A DNA stretch of 27,494 nucleotides from Alphaproteobacteria bacterium (GCA_024236075.1 JACKLE010000016.1:1-27494), one strand, 5' to 3'. Shown: positions 15,367-23,331, numbered from the stretch's first letter. Notes: generated by a model from the letters alone, not told the origin. Numbers and translations: made by a program.

Positions 15367-16824
15367 CTACCCGGCCTGCTGGCGGCCGGGGGAGAGCGCG
15401 TCCCCGACGTCCGGCGGCAGGCGCAGGAAGAAGAGCGCGGAGATCGCGCCGAGCGCGCCGATCGCCAGGAAGGCGGGCGCGACCTCGCCGGAGCCGACCT
15501 GCGCGGTGTCGTTGAGCTGCTGGGCCAGATGCACGAGAACCGCAGCGAGCCCCGCGCCGACGCTCAAGGACAGCTGCATCATCATGCTCGAGAGCGTCGA
15601 GGCGCGGCTCATGGCGTCAGGCGCGATGTCGGCGAAGGCGAGCGCGTTGAGGCTCGTCATCTGGAGGGAGCGGAAGAAGCCGGTCGCCAGGAGCACGGCG
15701 AGGATGAGCGCGTAGGGCGTGTCGGGACCGAAGAGCGCGTAGACGGCCATTCCCGTCGAGCCGATGACGGCGTTCCAGATGAGGACGTTGCGAAAGCCGA
15801 AGCGCTTCAGGATGGGCGGCGCGCAGGGCTTCATCACGAGCGCGCCGAGGGCGCTCGCGAAGATCAGAAGACCCGAATGAAGCGGGCTGAGCCCGAAGCC
15901 CACCTGAAAGAGCAGCGCGAGCAGAAAGGGCGTCGCGCCGAGGCTCAGGCGGAAGAGCGAGCCGCCGAGGGTCGAGGCGGCGAAGCTCGGCACCGCGACG
16001 ATGTCGAGCGCGATCAGGGCGTGCTCGGTGCGTCGCGCATGCCGGACATAGACGAGGGTGCACAGGGCGCCGATCCCGAAGAAGGCGAGGTCGACCGCGA
16101 CCGGCAGATCGGAGCGGGCGACGGCGTCGAAGGCGAACATCAGCGCGGCGAGCGCGACCGCGAGCAGGACGAAGCCCGGAAGATCGAAGGGCCGCCGCTC
16201 GGCCGGCCCGGTCCTGGCGATGAAGATGCTGACGAGGACGATGCCCGCGACGCCGATCGGCAGGTTCATGAGGAAGATCCAGGGCCAGGTCCCATAGGTG
16301 ACGATGGCTCCCCCGATGGGCGGACCGAGGAGCGGTCCGAGAAGCGCCGGCACGGTGACGTAGGCCATCGCCTGGACGAGCTCGGCCTTCGGAACCGTCC
16401 GAAGGAGGAGGATGCGGCCGACGGGCACCATCATCGCGCCCGCGGCGCCCTGGAGGATGCGCGCGCCCACGAGCTCCATCAGCGAATGGGAGAGCGCGCA
16501 CAGGACCGAGCTCACCGTGAAGAGCGCGATGGCGGCGCGGAAGACGCCGCGCGGCCCGAAACGGTCGGCGACCCATCCGCTCACCGGGATGAAGATCGCG
16601 GCGCTCAGCATGTACGAGGTGATGGCGAGGTTGAGCCGCACCGGCGTCTCGCCGAGATCGCGCGCCATGGTGGGCAGCGCCGTGGCGATCACGGTCGAAT
16701 CGAGCATCTGCATGAAGAGGGCGCACCCGACGATGAAGGGCACGACCTTGGACGAGCGGTCACGACGCTCGCCCTGCGCCTGCGCCCCCGGATAGGGCGC
16801 GCGCTCCTCATTCACCGTTGCCAT
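15367..16824 (-). CDS. DHA2-family MFS drug/proton antiporter
   Basis: This is a 485-aa major facilitator of the EmrB/QacA (DHA2, 14-helix) type and probably an exporter of toxic or amphipathic compounds. Helix 1 carries FMQMLDSTVIATALPTMARD, the family D1-type motif. Loop 2-3 has WVADRFGPRGVFRAA (motif A), and helix 5 has the antiporter-like LLGPLLGPPIGG (motif C). No HlyD/EmrA adaptor gene is adjacent, so it may act alone in the inner membrane. ATG 16824 gives a short hydrophilic N-terminus before helix 1; the ribosome site is weak. It is convergent with the lipid-sugar operon and likely monocistronic. Confidence 0.92.
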   Translation of the reverse strand: MATVNEERAPYPGAQAQGERRDRSSKVVPFIVGCALFMQMLDSTVIATALPTMARDLGETPVRLNLAITSYMLSAAIFIPVSGWVADRFGPRGVFRAAIALFTVSSVLCALSHSLMELVGARILQGAAGAMMVPVGRILLLRTVPKAELVQAMAYVTVPALLGPLLGPPIGGAIVTYGTWPWIFLMNLPIGVAGIVLVSIFIARTGPAERRPFDLPGFVLLAVALAALMFAFDAVARSDLPVAVDLAFFGIGALCTLVYVRHARRTEHALIALDIVAVPSFAASTLGGSLFRLSLGATPFLLALLFQVGFGLSPLHSGLLIFASALGALVMKPCAPPILKRFGFRNVLIWNAVIGSTGMAVYALFGPDTPYALILAVLLATGFFRSLQMTSLNALAFADIAPDAMSRASTLSSMMMQLSLSVGAGLAAVLVHLAQQLNDTAQVGSGEVAPAFLAIGALGAISALFFLRLPPDVGDALSPGRQQAG

Positions 16825-16874
16825 GGCTCTCGTCGCGTTCGATGTGACCTTGTTCTAGCAGCAACGAGATCGGG

Positions 16875-16901
16875 GCGCGCGGCCCCACGGGCCGCTAGCG
16901 C
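16875..16901 (-). terminator. Candidate hairpin terminator after the VanY-like gene
   Basis: GCGCGCGGCCC and GGGCCGC(TA)GCGC form an 11-bp GC stem with a 3-nt loop and a 2-nt bulge, about 54 nt downstream of the stop at 16955. There is no T run after it on the minus strand, so it is not a textbook intrinsic terminator. Confidence 0.35.
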
Positions 16902-16954
16902 GCGTCCGGCGCATAGCAAACGGCGGAGAGCCGGCGCGCGCGGGCCACAAGGCC

Positions 16955-18571
16955 TCAGGAGGACGAGGACGCGTCCTCGAGGCAGGCGGCAGCCTCGGAG
17001 ATCTCCTTGCCCTTGCGCGCCACGCGCTCGTAGCAGGCGAGGTTCTCCAGAAACTCGAGCGGCCGGTCGATGGGCCCGTAGGCGCGGTAGAGCGCCGCGA
17101 CGCGGGGGCCCACATAGCGCCAGTGCCAGGGCTCGAACACCACCCGGCCCCCGAGATAGCGGTTGCCCGGCGGATAGGAGAGCAGGAAGCCGAAGCGGAA
17201 GCCGTGCTCCCTCAGGCAGGCATAGGCTGCGTCGCCCTCGCGCAGGAAGCGGCCGGTCGCGTTGACGTCGACGGCAAGGCCGCTCTGGTGCTCGGAGCCT
17301 CCCGGCGGAGCCACCTCGCCGCCGTCCCGGCGGGCCTCGTAGAGCGCGGCCTGAGTTTCGTAGGACCGGAACCCCGAGCGCAGCGACAGCGTGATTCCGC
17401 TCTCGCGCCCGCAATGGTCGAGGAGCCCCTTGAGGCGCGCCGGCATCGACTGGACCGCGATCTCGCCGTCCGGCGGCAGCGCGAGGCGCAGCTTCATCTC
17501 GTCCACTTCGGCGGGCTTGGTGAGGCGGAGCCCGAAATCGCCCGCGCTCGCGAGGTCGAACGGCCGGTAGCCCCGGGGCAGCGGCGCCTCGGGCGAGATC
17601 GGCCGATCGAGGCGCGCCTCCTCGCTCGGCGCGATCGGATCGCGCGAGGCGGCCTCCAGGAGGGGCGCAACGATGCGAACCGCCTGCGCCTCGAGTCGGT
17701 CGGCCTCGGTCTCCTTGCCGAGCGCCCGCTCCGCCACGGCGAGCAGCCGCAGGAGATGGGTCTCGCTGCCCGCCGGCGGCCCGCCATTGGCCTCGAGAAG
17801 AAGCCGAAGGCGCTCGGAGGCGGCGTCGAAGGCGCCGAGCCCCAGCTCCGCCTCGGCCGCCATCAGCAGCGCCGCCCGCGCCGAGGGATTCGCGGCCCCG
17901 AGCTTCGAGAGCCGCACCGCGGCGGCGGCTTCGGTGATGCGCTGCACGGCCCTGCCCTGCGAGCCCGTCTGGCGGAAATGCCCCGCAAGGGCGATGAGCG
18001 CGTCGGCGTCGTCGAGCGTGCGCGCCCGCAATGGCCTGTCGACGCCGACGCCCGCGAAGAGCGGCGCGACGGCCGTCAGCACGCTCTCGGAGAAGGCCGC
18101 CTCCGTCCGCTGGCGCTCGGCGCCCTCGGGCTCGAGATTCTGGGCCGCGAGCTCGACCGCGCGGACATGCGGCATCAGGCGGCGCGCGGCCTTTCCCGCC
18201 TCGCCCGAATCGATGAGCGAGCGGATGAGCTGATGCTCGGCGATGATGCGGGCGCTCGAATTCTCCTCGCCCGCCGCGACGAGACCGTCGATCGCCACCT
18301 GGTAGAGCTTGGCGGCCTCGGCGGACTTGCCGGCGTCCTCGTAGGTCTCGGCCAGCTGAAGCCGCACCGCGAGCGCGTGCTTGGCGTCCTTGACGAGCGC
18401 GAGGGTCCGCTCGCCGTGAGGAAGCGCGCGGGCGAACTCGCCGCGCTCGCGCAAGGCATCGAAGCGCGCCTCGGCCTGCCCCGGATCGAAATGGAAGAGA
18501 GCCGCCGCCGTTCCTCCGAAGGCGAGCGCCACCGCGGCAAACACCATGCCCAAGCCCCGCGCGAGATCCAT
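16955..18571 (-). CDS. D-alanyl-D-alanine carboxypeptidase (VanY/M15B) with TPR-like N-terminal region
   Basis: This is a 538-aa protein. An N-terminal hydrophobic segment (about residues 7-27) acts as signal anchor. A long Ala/Glu/Leu-rich helical region, about 30-310, contains repeated A-E-x-Y/A-x-x-L patterns (LAETYEDAGKSAEAAKLYQ) resembling tetratricopeptide repeats. The C-terminal 190 residues are a zinc M15B peptidase: SGFRSYETQAALY, PPGGSEHQSGLAVDVN (metal His and Asp in S-x-H-x-x-G-x-A-x-D), and EPWHWRYVG (catalytic Glu, metal His). All zinc ligands are present, so it should trim peptidoglycan stem peptides in the periplasm. VanY proteins are usually 200-300 aa; the large repeat region suggests a scaffold or protein-protein role. 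No vancomycin operon is present, so a cell-wall housekeeping role is more likely than resistance. Confidence 0.88.
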   Translation of the reverse strand: MDLARGLGMVFAAVALAFGGTAAALFHFDPGQAEARFDALRERGEFARALPHGERTLALVKDAKHALAVRLQLAETYEDAGKSAEAAKLYQVAIDGLVAAGEENSSARIIAEHQLIRSLIDSGEAGKAARRLMPHVRAVELAAQNLEPEGAERQRTEAAFSESVLTAVAPLFAGVGVDRPLRARTLDDADALIALAGHFRQTGSQGRAVQRITEAAAAVRLSKLGAANPSARAALLMAAEAELGLGAFDAASERLRLLLEANGGPPAGSETHLLRLLAVAERALGKETEADRLEAQAVRIVAPLLEAASRDPIAPSEEARLDRPISPEAPLPRGYRPFDLASAGDFGLRLTKPAEVDEMKLRLALPPDGEIAVQSMPARLKGLLDHCGRESGITLSLRSGFRSYETQAALYEARRDGGEVAPPGGSEHQSGLAVDVNATGRFLREGDAAYACLREHGFRFGFLLSYPPGNRYLGGRVVFEPWHWRYVGPRVAALYRAYGPIDRPLEFLENLACYERVARKGKEISEAAACLEDASSSS

Positions 18572-18611
18572 TGGCGAGCCTACCCCTTACGAACTGCCCC
18601 CACGCCACCCC

Positions 18612-18642
18612 GGGGCCGGCCCATCGCGCTGCATCCGGCCCC
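18612..18642. other. Inverted repeat between GGDEF-EAL and VanY-like genes
   Basis: GGGGCCGG at 18612-18619 and CCGGCCCC at 18635-18642 are perfect 8-bp arms around a 15-nt loop, 95 nt beyond the GGDEF-EAL stop and 40 nt before the VanY-like start. It could be a terminator or an operator; no T run follows on either strand. Confidence 0.3.
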
Positions 18643-18736
18643 AAGCCGCGGACAGTGCGCAGCCATGGCGCGCCTGCATGCGGCACGCCAGTCTAGCGCA
18701 AGGAAGGGCATAACGTCACATGGCCCGGACAAGGCC

Positions 18737-20287
18737 TCAGGCGACCTCGCGGCTGCGAAGCGTCCCCTGCGTCGCGGGGACCGGCACGCCGTAGAGAAAG
18801 CCCTGGCCCATCGTGCAACCGAGCTTGAGGAGGCTCTCGGCCTCTTCCTTGGTCTCGACGCCTTCCGCGACCGTCGTGAGGCCGAGGCTCCGGCCGAGGC
18901 CGATGATGGCGTCGATGATCTTCCGGCTCTCTTCGCTGTCGCACATCGAGGTGACGAAGGTGCGGTCGATCTTGAGCTTGTCGAACGGCAGCTCGCGCAG
19001 GTGGTGGAGGCTCGAATAGCCCGTGCCGAAATCGTCGAGCGCAATGGAGACGCCGTGGGCCTTCAAGGCATTGAGGATGGTGCGCGCGCTCTCGAAATCG
19101 GCGACGAGCGCGTTTTCCGTCAGCTCGACCTCGAGGCGCGCGGGCGGGAAGCCGGTCTCCCTGAGGATGCCCAGAAGCCGCTCGGGGAGCTGCCGGTCGC
19201 GAAGCTGCATCGGCGAGATGTTGAGCGCGAGCGTCGTGTGCTTCGGCAGGGCCAGCCCGTCGCGACAGGCCTGGCGGAAGATGTGCGCCGTCAGGTCCCC
19301 AATGAGCCCCGTGTCCTCCGCGATGGGGATGAACACCGACGGCGGAATCGTCCCGTCGACCGGGTGCTTCCAGCGCGCGAGGATCTCGTATCCGCGGATC
19401 CGGCCCGTCGCCAGCTCGACCAGAGGCTGATAGTACGGCCCGATCGCCTTGGTCGTCAGAGCGGTGCGCAGGTCCAGCTCGAGGCGCGCGCGGGTCTTGA
19501 GCTGGGCGTTCATGTCCTGCTCGAAGAAGCAGGCCTGGTTGCGGCCGGCCTGCTTGGCCCGGTAGAGCGCGACGTCGGCGCGATGGATCAGCTCGTCGGC
19601 GCTGACGCGCTCCGAGCCTGCCGTCGCGATGCCGATGCTCGCGCCCACCCGGCAGACGAGACCGTCAATGGCGAAGGGCTCCTCGAGCGCCTGCAGGATG
19701 CGCCGGGCGGGCCGGTCGGCCTGGGTCGGCTCGTCGACCGCCAGGATCACGGCGAACTCGTCGCCGCCGAGGCGCGCGGCGAGCTCGCCCTGGCGCAGAA
19801 CGCCCGAGATGCGGTCGGCGACCATCTTGAGGAGGCGGTCGCCCACGCCATGGCCGTATAGATCGTTGATCGGCTTGAAGCGGTCGAGGTCGATGACGAG
19901 GGCCGCGGCCATGGCCCGGCCCTCGGGGCGCGGCTCCCTCAGAACCTGGTAGGCGTCGTAGAGCTTGCGGCGATTGGCGAGCCCCGTGAGGGCGTCGTGC
20001 AGCGCGAGCTCGCGGACCTTAGCCTCGGCCTCGGCCCTGTCCGCCATCTCGCGGCGCAAATCGCGGGTGCGGCGCACCGCGAAGATCACCCCGGCGACCG
20101 ACGAAAAGAGCACGAGCGAGAGCAGCTCGTCGATCTCCCAGGCCTCGTGCCGCTCGCTGAAGTCCCGCAGCCAGTCGAAGGCGTCGAGCCAGATGCTCGC
20201 GCCGAAGAGCGCCGCCCCGCCGAGAACGAGCACGAGCCCGTCGCGCCAGGCCCGGTCGAGCGGCGCGGCTGCCGTTCTTTTCGTCAT
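18737..20287 (-). CDS. Membrane GGDEF-EAL cyclic-di-GMP enzyme
   Basis: This is a 516-aa protein with two N-terminal membrane segments (about residues 17-36 and 55-71), a short coiled linker (RRTRDLRREMADRAEAEAKV), a GGDEF domain (95-250) and an EAL domain (265-510). The GGDEF motif is intact at 174-178, so diguanylate cyclase activity is possible. The inhibitory site is RQGE at 165-168 rather than RxxD. The EAL motif reads EIL at 301-303, and the other metal and catalytic residues are present: NIS, ELTEN, LDDFGTGYSSL, KIDRTFV and EGVET. Phosphodiesterase activity is therefore likely. Only about 20 residues lie between the helices, so no sizeable sensory domain is present. The start at 20287 has GGAG upstream; a longer form by 9 codons has none. 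Confidence 0.93.
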   Translation of the reverse strand: MTKRTAAAPLDRAWRDGLVLVLGGAALFGASIWLDAFDWLRDFSERHEAWEIDELLSLVLFSSVAGVIFAVRRTRDLRREMADRAEAEAKVRELALHDALTGLANRRKLYDAYQVLREPRPEGRAMAAALVIDLDRFKPINDLYGHGVGDRLLKMVADRISGVLRQGELAARLGGDEFAVILAVDEPTQADRPARRILQALEEPFAIDGLVCRVGASIGIATAGSERVSADELIHRADVALYRAKQAGRNQACFFEQDMNAQLKTRARLELDLRTALTTKAIGPYYQPLVELATGRIRGYEILARWKHPVDGTIPPSVFIPIAEDTGLIGDLTAHIFRQACRDGLALPKHTTLALNISPMQLRDRQLPERLLGILRETGFPPARLEVELTENALVADFESARTILNALKAHGVSIALDDFGTGYSSLHHLRELPFDKLKIDRTFVTSMCDSEESRKIIDAIIGLGRSLGLTTVAEGVETKEEAESLLKLGCTMGQGFLYGVPVPATQGTLRSREVA

Positions 20288-20381
20288 GGGTCTCAACTCC
20301 GCCTTCCGGCGCATCGCGGAGCCACACGCTATTCGGGCTTCGCTAAGGGCGGATTAAGAGAGCGTTGAGATGCGCGCCGCG

Positions 20382-20468
20382 TGGTGCGGGCGGTCGGGGT
20401 CGAACCGACACTCTGTCACCAGAACTGGATTTTGAGTCCAGCGCGTCTGCCAATTCCGCCACGCCCGC
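20382..20468 (-). tRNA. tRNA-Leu (CAA)
   Basis: This is an 87-nt class II tRNA with encoded CCA (TGG on the plus strand at 20382-20384). The acceptor stem is GCGGGCG/CGCCCGC with discriminator A. The anticodon stem CTGGA/TCCAG encloses loop CTCAAAA, giving anticodon CAA, which reads TTG codons. The long variable arm (about TTCTGGTGACAGAGT) and the T arm GTCGG-TTCGACC-CCGAC confirm leucine type. TTG is rare in this GC-rich genome, so this is probably the dedicated single-copy reader of that codon. Confidence 0.96.
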
Positions 20469-20745
20469 AGGAGCGCTTCTCTTTGGAGAATGCAGGACAT
20501 GAAATCAAGCGCGAGGGCTTGGAGACGGCGTCCCGCGGCGCCACTTCAGGAGATGTGAGACCTTCCGCCTCCATGGACGCCCCGGCAAGGGCGATGATAT
20601 GGGTGAGCGTCATGAGCAACGGACAAGCGGCGGTCCCGGCCTCCGTGGCGCCCTGGATCGGCGGGAGGGCGGTCGAGGGGGTTTTGGCGATCGCCCGCCG
20701 CCCTGAGCGCCGCGCCGGCCTCGTCCATCGCCGGTGGACCGATCC
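20469..20745. other. Gene-free stretch between tRNA-Leu and dsbB
   Basis: I found no convincing gene in these 277 nt. They should hold the tRNA promoter (minus) and the dsbB promoter (plus). A possible hairpin at 20667-20696 has 9-bp arms (GGGCGGTCG and CGATCGCCC, one G-U pair) and a 12-nt loop containing TTTT, about 50 nt before the dsbB start. It could be a leader structure. Confidence 0.4.
20480..20508 (-). promoter_or_regulatory. Weak candidate promoter of tRNA-Leu
   Basis: On the minus strand TTGATT (20503-20508) stands 17 nt from CAAAGA (20480-20485), and the tRNA begins 12 nt further on. The -35 is good and the -10 poor. Confidence 0.25.
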
Positions 20746-21291
20746 ATGCTGAAGGTCGATCCCATCCTTCTCGCCGAGGCCCGCGCCACGACGGTGCTGA
20801 CGCAGGGGCTCGTGCTGGCGCTCATCGCGCTCGCGAGCGCCGCGACGCTCACGACGGCGCTCCTCTTTCAGTATGTCGGCGGGCTGAGGCCCTGCGAGCT
20901 CTGCCACGACCAGCGCTTCGCACACGCGGCCGCGCTCGCGCTCGCGCTCGCCGGGGCATTCCTTCCCTGGGGCCGCGGCATGGGGACGGACTGGCGGCCG
21001 GTGTTCCTGGCCGGAGCGGCCGCGGCGCTTCTCGCGGGCGCGCTCTATGCCGGCATCCATGTCGGCGTCGAGGAGCACCTTTGGAACCCCTTGGGCTGCG
21101 CGACGAGCGGCACGGGCCCGATCACGGCCTCCGATCTCGCGAGCGCCTTCACGAAATTCGGCAAGGCCGTGCCCTGCGACGAGAAGGCCTGGACGCTCTT
21201 CGGCATCTCCATGGCCGGCTACAATCTCGCGATCACGCTCACGCTCGGGGTTTTCGCGCTCGTCGGCCTCGGACGGCCGGTCGAGCGCTGA
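20746..21291 (+). CDS. dsbB: Disulfide bond formation protein DsbB family
   Basis: This is a 181-aa inner-membrane protein with four predicted helices, the DsbB size and layout. The first periplasmic pair is Cys50-x-x-Cys53 (RPCELCHDQR), which would pass electrons to ubiquinone. The second pair is Cys118 (PLGCAT) and Cys144 (AVPCDEK) in the large second loop, which oxidises DsbA-like thioredoxins. All four cysteines are present, so it should be functional. The ATG at 20746 is preceded by GGTGG; a GTG 4 codons earlier is an alternative. It lies 11 nt before coq7 on the same strand. Linking a ubiquinone-reducing enzyme to a ubiquinone-synthesis gene in one transcript makes sense, though co-regulation is inferred. 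No DsbA gene is in the window. Confidence 0.92.
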   Translation: MLKVDPILLAEARATTVLTQGLVLALIALASAATLTTALLFQYVGGLRPCELCHDQRFAHAAALALALAGAFLPWGRGMGTDWRPVFLAGAAAALLAGALYAGIHVGVEEHLWNPLGCATSGTGPITASDLASAFTKFGKAVPCDEKAWTLFGISMAGYNLAITLTLGVFALVGLGRPVER

Positions 21292-21302
21292 AAGGAGACG
21301 CG

Positions 21303-21866
21303 ATGACGACGGCCCCCCGGCCCGAGCTTCCCGGCGAAGGAACGCGCACGCGACGGCGCGCCGCGATGCTGCGGGTCGACCATGCGGGCGAGCACGGCGC
21401 GGTGCGCATCTACGAGGGCCAGCTCGCGGTGCTCGGCACGCGGCCGGCGACGGCGCGCTCGGCCGCCCTCATCCGCGACATGGCGGAGCAGGAGGCCTCC
21501 CACCTCAAGACCTTCGACGAGCTCCTGACGGCCGAGGGCGTGCGCCCGACCCTCCTCGCGCCGGTCTGGCACATGGCCGGCTTTGCCCTGGGCGCGGCGA
21601 GCGCCCTCATGGGCGAGCGCGCGGCGATGGCCTGCACGGCGGCTGTCGAGAGCGCCATCGACGACCACTACGCGGCTCAGGCCGCCGAGCTCGAAGCGCA
21701 GGACGCGCCGCTCAAGCGGACGATCGAGCGCTTTCGCGACGACGAGATCGCCCACCGCGAGACCGCCCTCAAGGAGGGCGCCGAGGCCGCGCCCGCCTAC
21801 CCGCTCCTCTCGGCGGCGATCAAGGCCGGCTGCCGGCTCGCCATCCGTCTCTCGGAGCGCTTCTAG
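21303..21866 (+). CDS. coq7: Demethoxyubiquinone hydroxylase (COQ7)
   Basis: COQ7 is a diiron monooxygenase that hydroxylates demethoxyubiquinone in ubiquinone synthesis and requires oxygen. The protein is 187 aa, a usual bacterial length. The diiron ligands lie in two E-x-x-H sets with extra glutamates: Glu30 in HAGEHGA, Glu64-x-x-His67 in QEASHL, Glu116 in AVESAID, and Glu148-x-x-His151 in DDEIAHRE. The N-terminal MLRVDHAGEHGAVRIYEGQ is highly characteristic. An AAGGAG ribosome site precedes ATG 21303, 11 nt after dsbB. Its presence fits an aerobic, ubiquinone-using alphaproteobacterium. Confidence 0.96.
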   Translation: MTTAPRPELPGEGTRTRRRAAMLRVDHAGEHGAVRIYEGQLAVLGTRPATARSAALIRDMAEQEASHLKTFDELLTAEGVRPTLLAPVWHMAGFALGAASALMGERAAMACTAAVESAIDDHYAAQAAELEAQDAPLKRTIERFRDDEIAHRETALKEGAEAAPAYPLLSAAIKAGCRLAIRLSERF

Positions 21867-21927
21867 GCTCCCGTCGGGGGGCCCTTCCGGCCCGGTCCGG
21901 CCCGCCAGATCCCACGACCGCCCGTCC

Positions 21928-22314
21928 TCAGGCCAGCGGCGATTTCGTCACCGAGACGATCCTGAAGGTCACGGCCCGCCCGTCCTCCTCGGCGACGGCG
22001 AGATATTCCCCGACCGCGAGGCGCTTCGCATCGAGGCGGAAGATCGGCTCCTCCTCGTCGTCGACCGGTCCTTCGAGCGCGCCGTCGTAGTGGAAGCGCC
22101 AGCCCCAGCGCCCATGGGCGAGATGGCCGTGCTCGTCCGCGCCGTCGGGAGCGAAGCGGCGCACCGTGCAGATGGCCTTCGCCGCCTTCCAGGCTTCCGG
22201 GTCGAGCGTTCCGTCGCGCGCCAGCGGCGCGATGAACTCGTAGCCGCGCCCGGCCTCGCCCTCGGGACGGTCCTTGCCGCGCGCTTGCTCCATGCGGATG
22301 CGGTAGAGGGTCAT
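21928..22314 (-). CDS. Conserved hypothetical protein, 128 aa
   Basis: This is a soluble, acidic protein that I cannot assign. It starts MTLYRIRMEQARGKD and contains AWKAAKAICTVRRFAPDG, GWRFHYDG, and a C-terminal part DDEEEPIFRLDAKRLAVGEY ending in a short beta-rich segment (VTFRIVSV). The mixed alpha/beta pattern suggests one compact domain; no signal peptide, membrane helix or cysteine pair is seen. The single ATG has a strong GGAGGAA ribosome site. It lies 52 nt downstream of the universal stress protein gene on the same strand and may be read from the same FixK-type promoter. It is convergent with coq7. Confidence 0.8.
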   Translation of the reverse strand: MTLYRIRMEQARGKDRPEGEAGRGYEFIAPLARDGTLDPEAWKAAKAICTVRRFAPDGADEHGHLAHGRWGWRFHYDGALEGPVDDEEEPIFRLDAKRLAVGEYLAVAEEDGRAVTFRIVSVTKSPLA

Positions 22315-22366
22315 GCATTTCCTCCGTAAGCAGATTTTATCGGCGTCCGTCCGTCCGCCGCGCCGG

Positions 22367-23230
22367 TCAGTGCGCGATCAGGACCGGCAGCGCCGCATTG
22401 GCGAGGATGTGGCGCGTGGCGCCGCCCACGATGAATTCGCGCAGCCGGCTGTGGCCATAGCCGCCCATCACGACGAGATCGGCGCCGCCGCGCTCCGCCT
22501 CGCGCAGGAGGACCTCGCCGATCGCGGCGCCCTTGGGGTCGACCCAATGCTCGCTCGCGCTCACGCCGTGAAGGGCGAGATAGCCGAGAAGCGGCGCCGT
22601 CTTCTCGGCGCCCGACGGCTTCGGACCCACACTGAGGATCTCGACGCCCTCCGCCGCCCGCAGGAAGGGCAGCGCCTCGCGCACCGCATGGGCCGCCTCG
22701 CTCGAGCCGTCCCAGCCTATGGTGACACGCTTGCCGAGATCGGCCGGCGCCTCGCGAGGCGCGAGCAGGATCGGCCGGCCCGCCGCCATCAGGCATTCCT
22801 CGAACGCATCCGGAATGCCGGGATCGCCCTCGCGCGTGCGGTCGAAGACCACGAGGTCGGAAAGCCTCGCCTCCTCGCTCACGGCCGCGACGAGAACGCC
22901 CATCACGCCGCGGAACATGGCCGACGCGCTGCCGGGCCCGTGCGGCGCCGCGACCACGGGCACGTGGGCAAGGCCCGCCGCCGTCTCGAAGGCGGCGCGC
23001 GCGGCCTTCTCGGCCTGGTCCGACGCCTCCTTGGAGGCGTTCATGAGATCCTCGATCACGGCCCCCGAGACCCCCTCGCCGAGATAGGGCAGCGTCGTTC
23101 GCGGATCGCTGCGCACGAAGAGCCCCAGAACATGCGCCTGATGGCGCCGTGCCACGGCGAACGCGACCGCCAGGGCCGGCGCGTCGCGCGCCTCGCCGGT
23201 GAGCGGAACCAGAATCTTGCGGATGGACAT
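22367..23230 (-). CDS. Tandem-domain universal stress protein
   Basis: This is a 287-aa cytoplasmic protein of two fused UspA-like domains (about 1-145 and 155-287). The second domain keeps the nucleotide-binding signature near the C-terminus, MGGYGHSRLREFIVGGATRHIL, close to the ATP-binding UspA pattern G-x2-G-x9-G-S/T. The first domain lacks a clear version (VVFDRTREGDPGIPDAFEE in its place), so only one site probably binds ATP. The start has a GAGGTGA ribosome site. Upstream are a -10-like TATAGT and a perfect FixK/FNR box, making it a likely low-oxygen gene, as many Usp genes are in other proteobacteria. Its partners and exact job are unknown. Confidence 0.92.
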   Translation of the reverse strand: MSIRKILVPLTGEARDAPALAVAFAVARRHQAHVLGLFVRSDPRTTLPYLGEGVSGAVIEDLMNASKEASDQAEKAARAAFETAAGLAHVPVVAAPHGPGSASAMFRGVMGVLVAAVSEEARLSDLVVFDRTREGDPGIPDAFEECLMAAGRPILLAPREAPADLGKRVTIGWDGSSEAAHAVREALPFLRAAEGVEILSVGPKPSGAEKTAPLLGYLALHGVSASEHWVDPKGAAIGEVLLREAERGGADLVVMGGYGHSRLREFIVGGATRHILANAALPVLIAH

Positions 23231-23263
23231 GGGTCACCTCGCCTTGCTTGGTCGCCGGAACGA

Positions 23264-23277
23264 GGGTCGGCCGACCC
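23264..23277. other. Perfect palindrome in the universal stress protein leader
   Basis: GGGTCGGCCGACCC is a 14-nt perfect palindrome a few bases after the predicted start site. It may be a regulator site or, in RNA, a 5-bp hairpin with a GGCC loop. A second GACCC just before the ATG could pair with the same GGGTC. Confidence 0.35.
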
Positions 23278-23287
23278 CCAAAGGGAA

Positions 23288-23331
23288 ACTATACGCTCGA
23301 CGGCGCCGGGCAAGGCCTTGACGCAGGTCAA
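23288..23331 (-). promoter_or_regulatory. FixK/FNR-dependent class II promoter of the universal stress protein
   Basis: On the minus strand the box at 23318-23331 reads TTGACCTGCGTCAA, perfectly palindromic TTGAC/GTCAA half-sites with a 4-nt spacer. TATAGT at 23288-23293 is a good -10. With transcription starting near 23281 the box centre falls about 43 bp upstream, the class II activation position, and no separate -35 is needed. The leader would be about 50 nt. Confidence 0.7.

Noticed and set aside
16955..18571. Vancomycin-resistance locus suggested by the VanY domain
   Set aside because: No VanH/A/X or VanR/S gene is nearby, and Gram-negative M15B peptidases normally serve cell-wall turnover.
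17123..19861. Plus-strand open frame of 912 codons opposite the VanY-like and GGDEF-EAL genes
   Set aside because: It spans two unrelated real genes and their intergenic gap on the other strand and shows no recognisable fold.
20382..20468. tRNA-Leu as an integration site for a genomic island
   Set aside because: No integrase, direct repeat of the tRNA end or change in composition was seen on either side.
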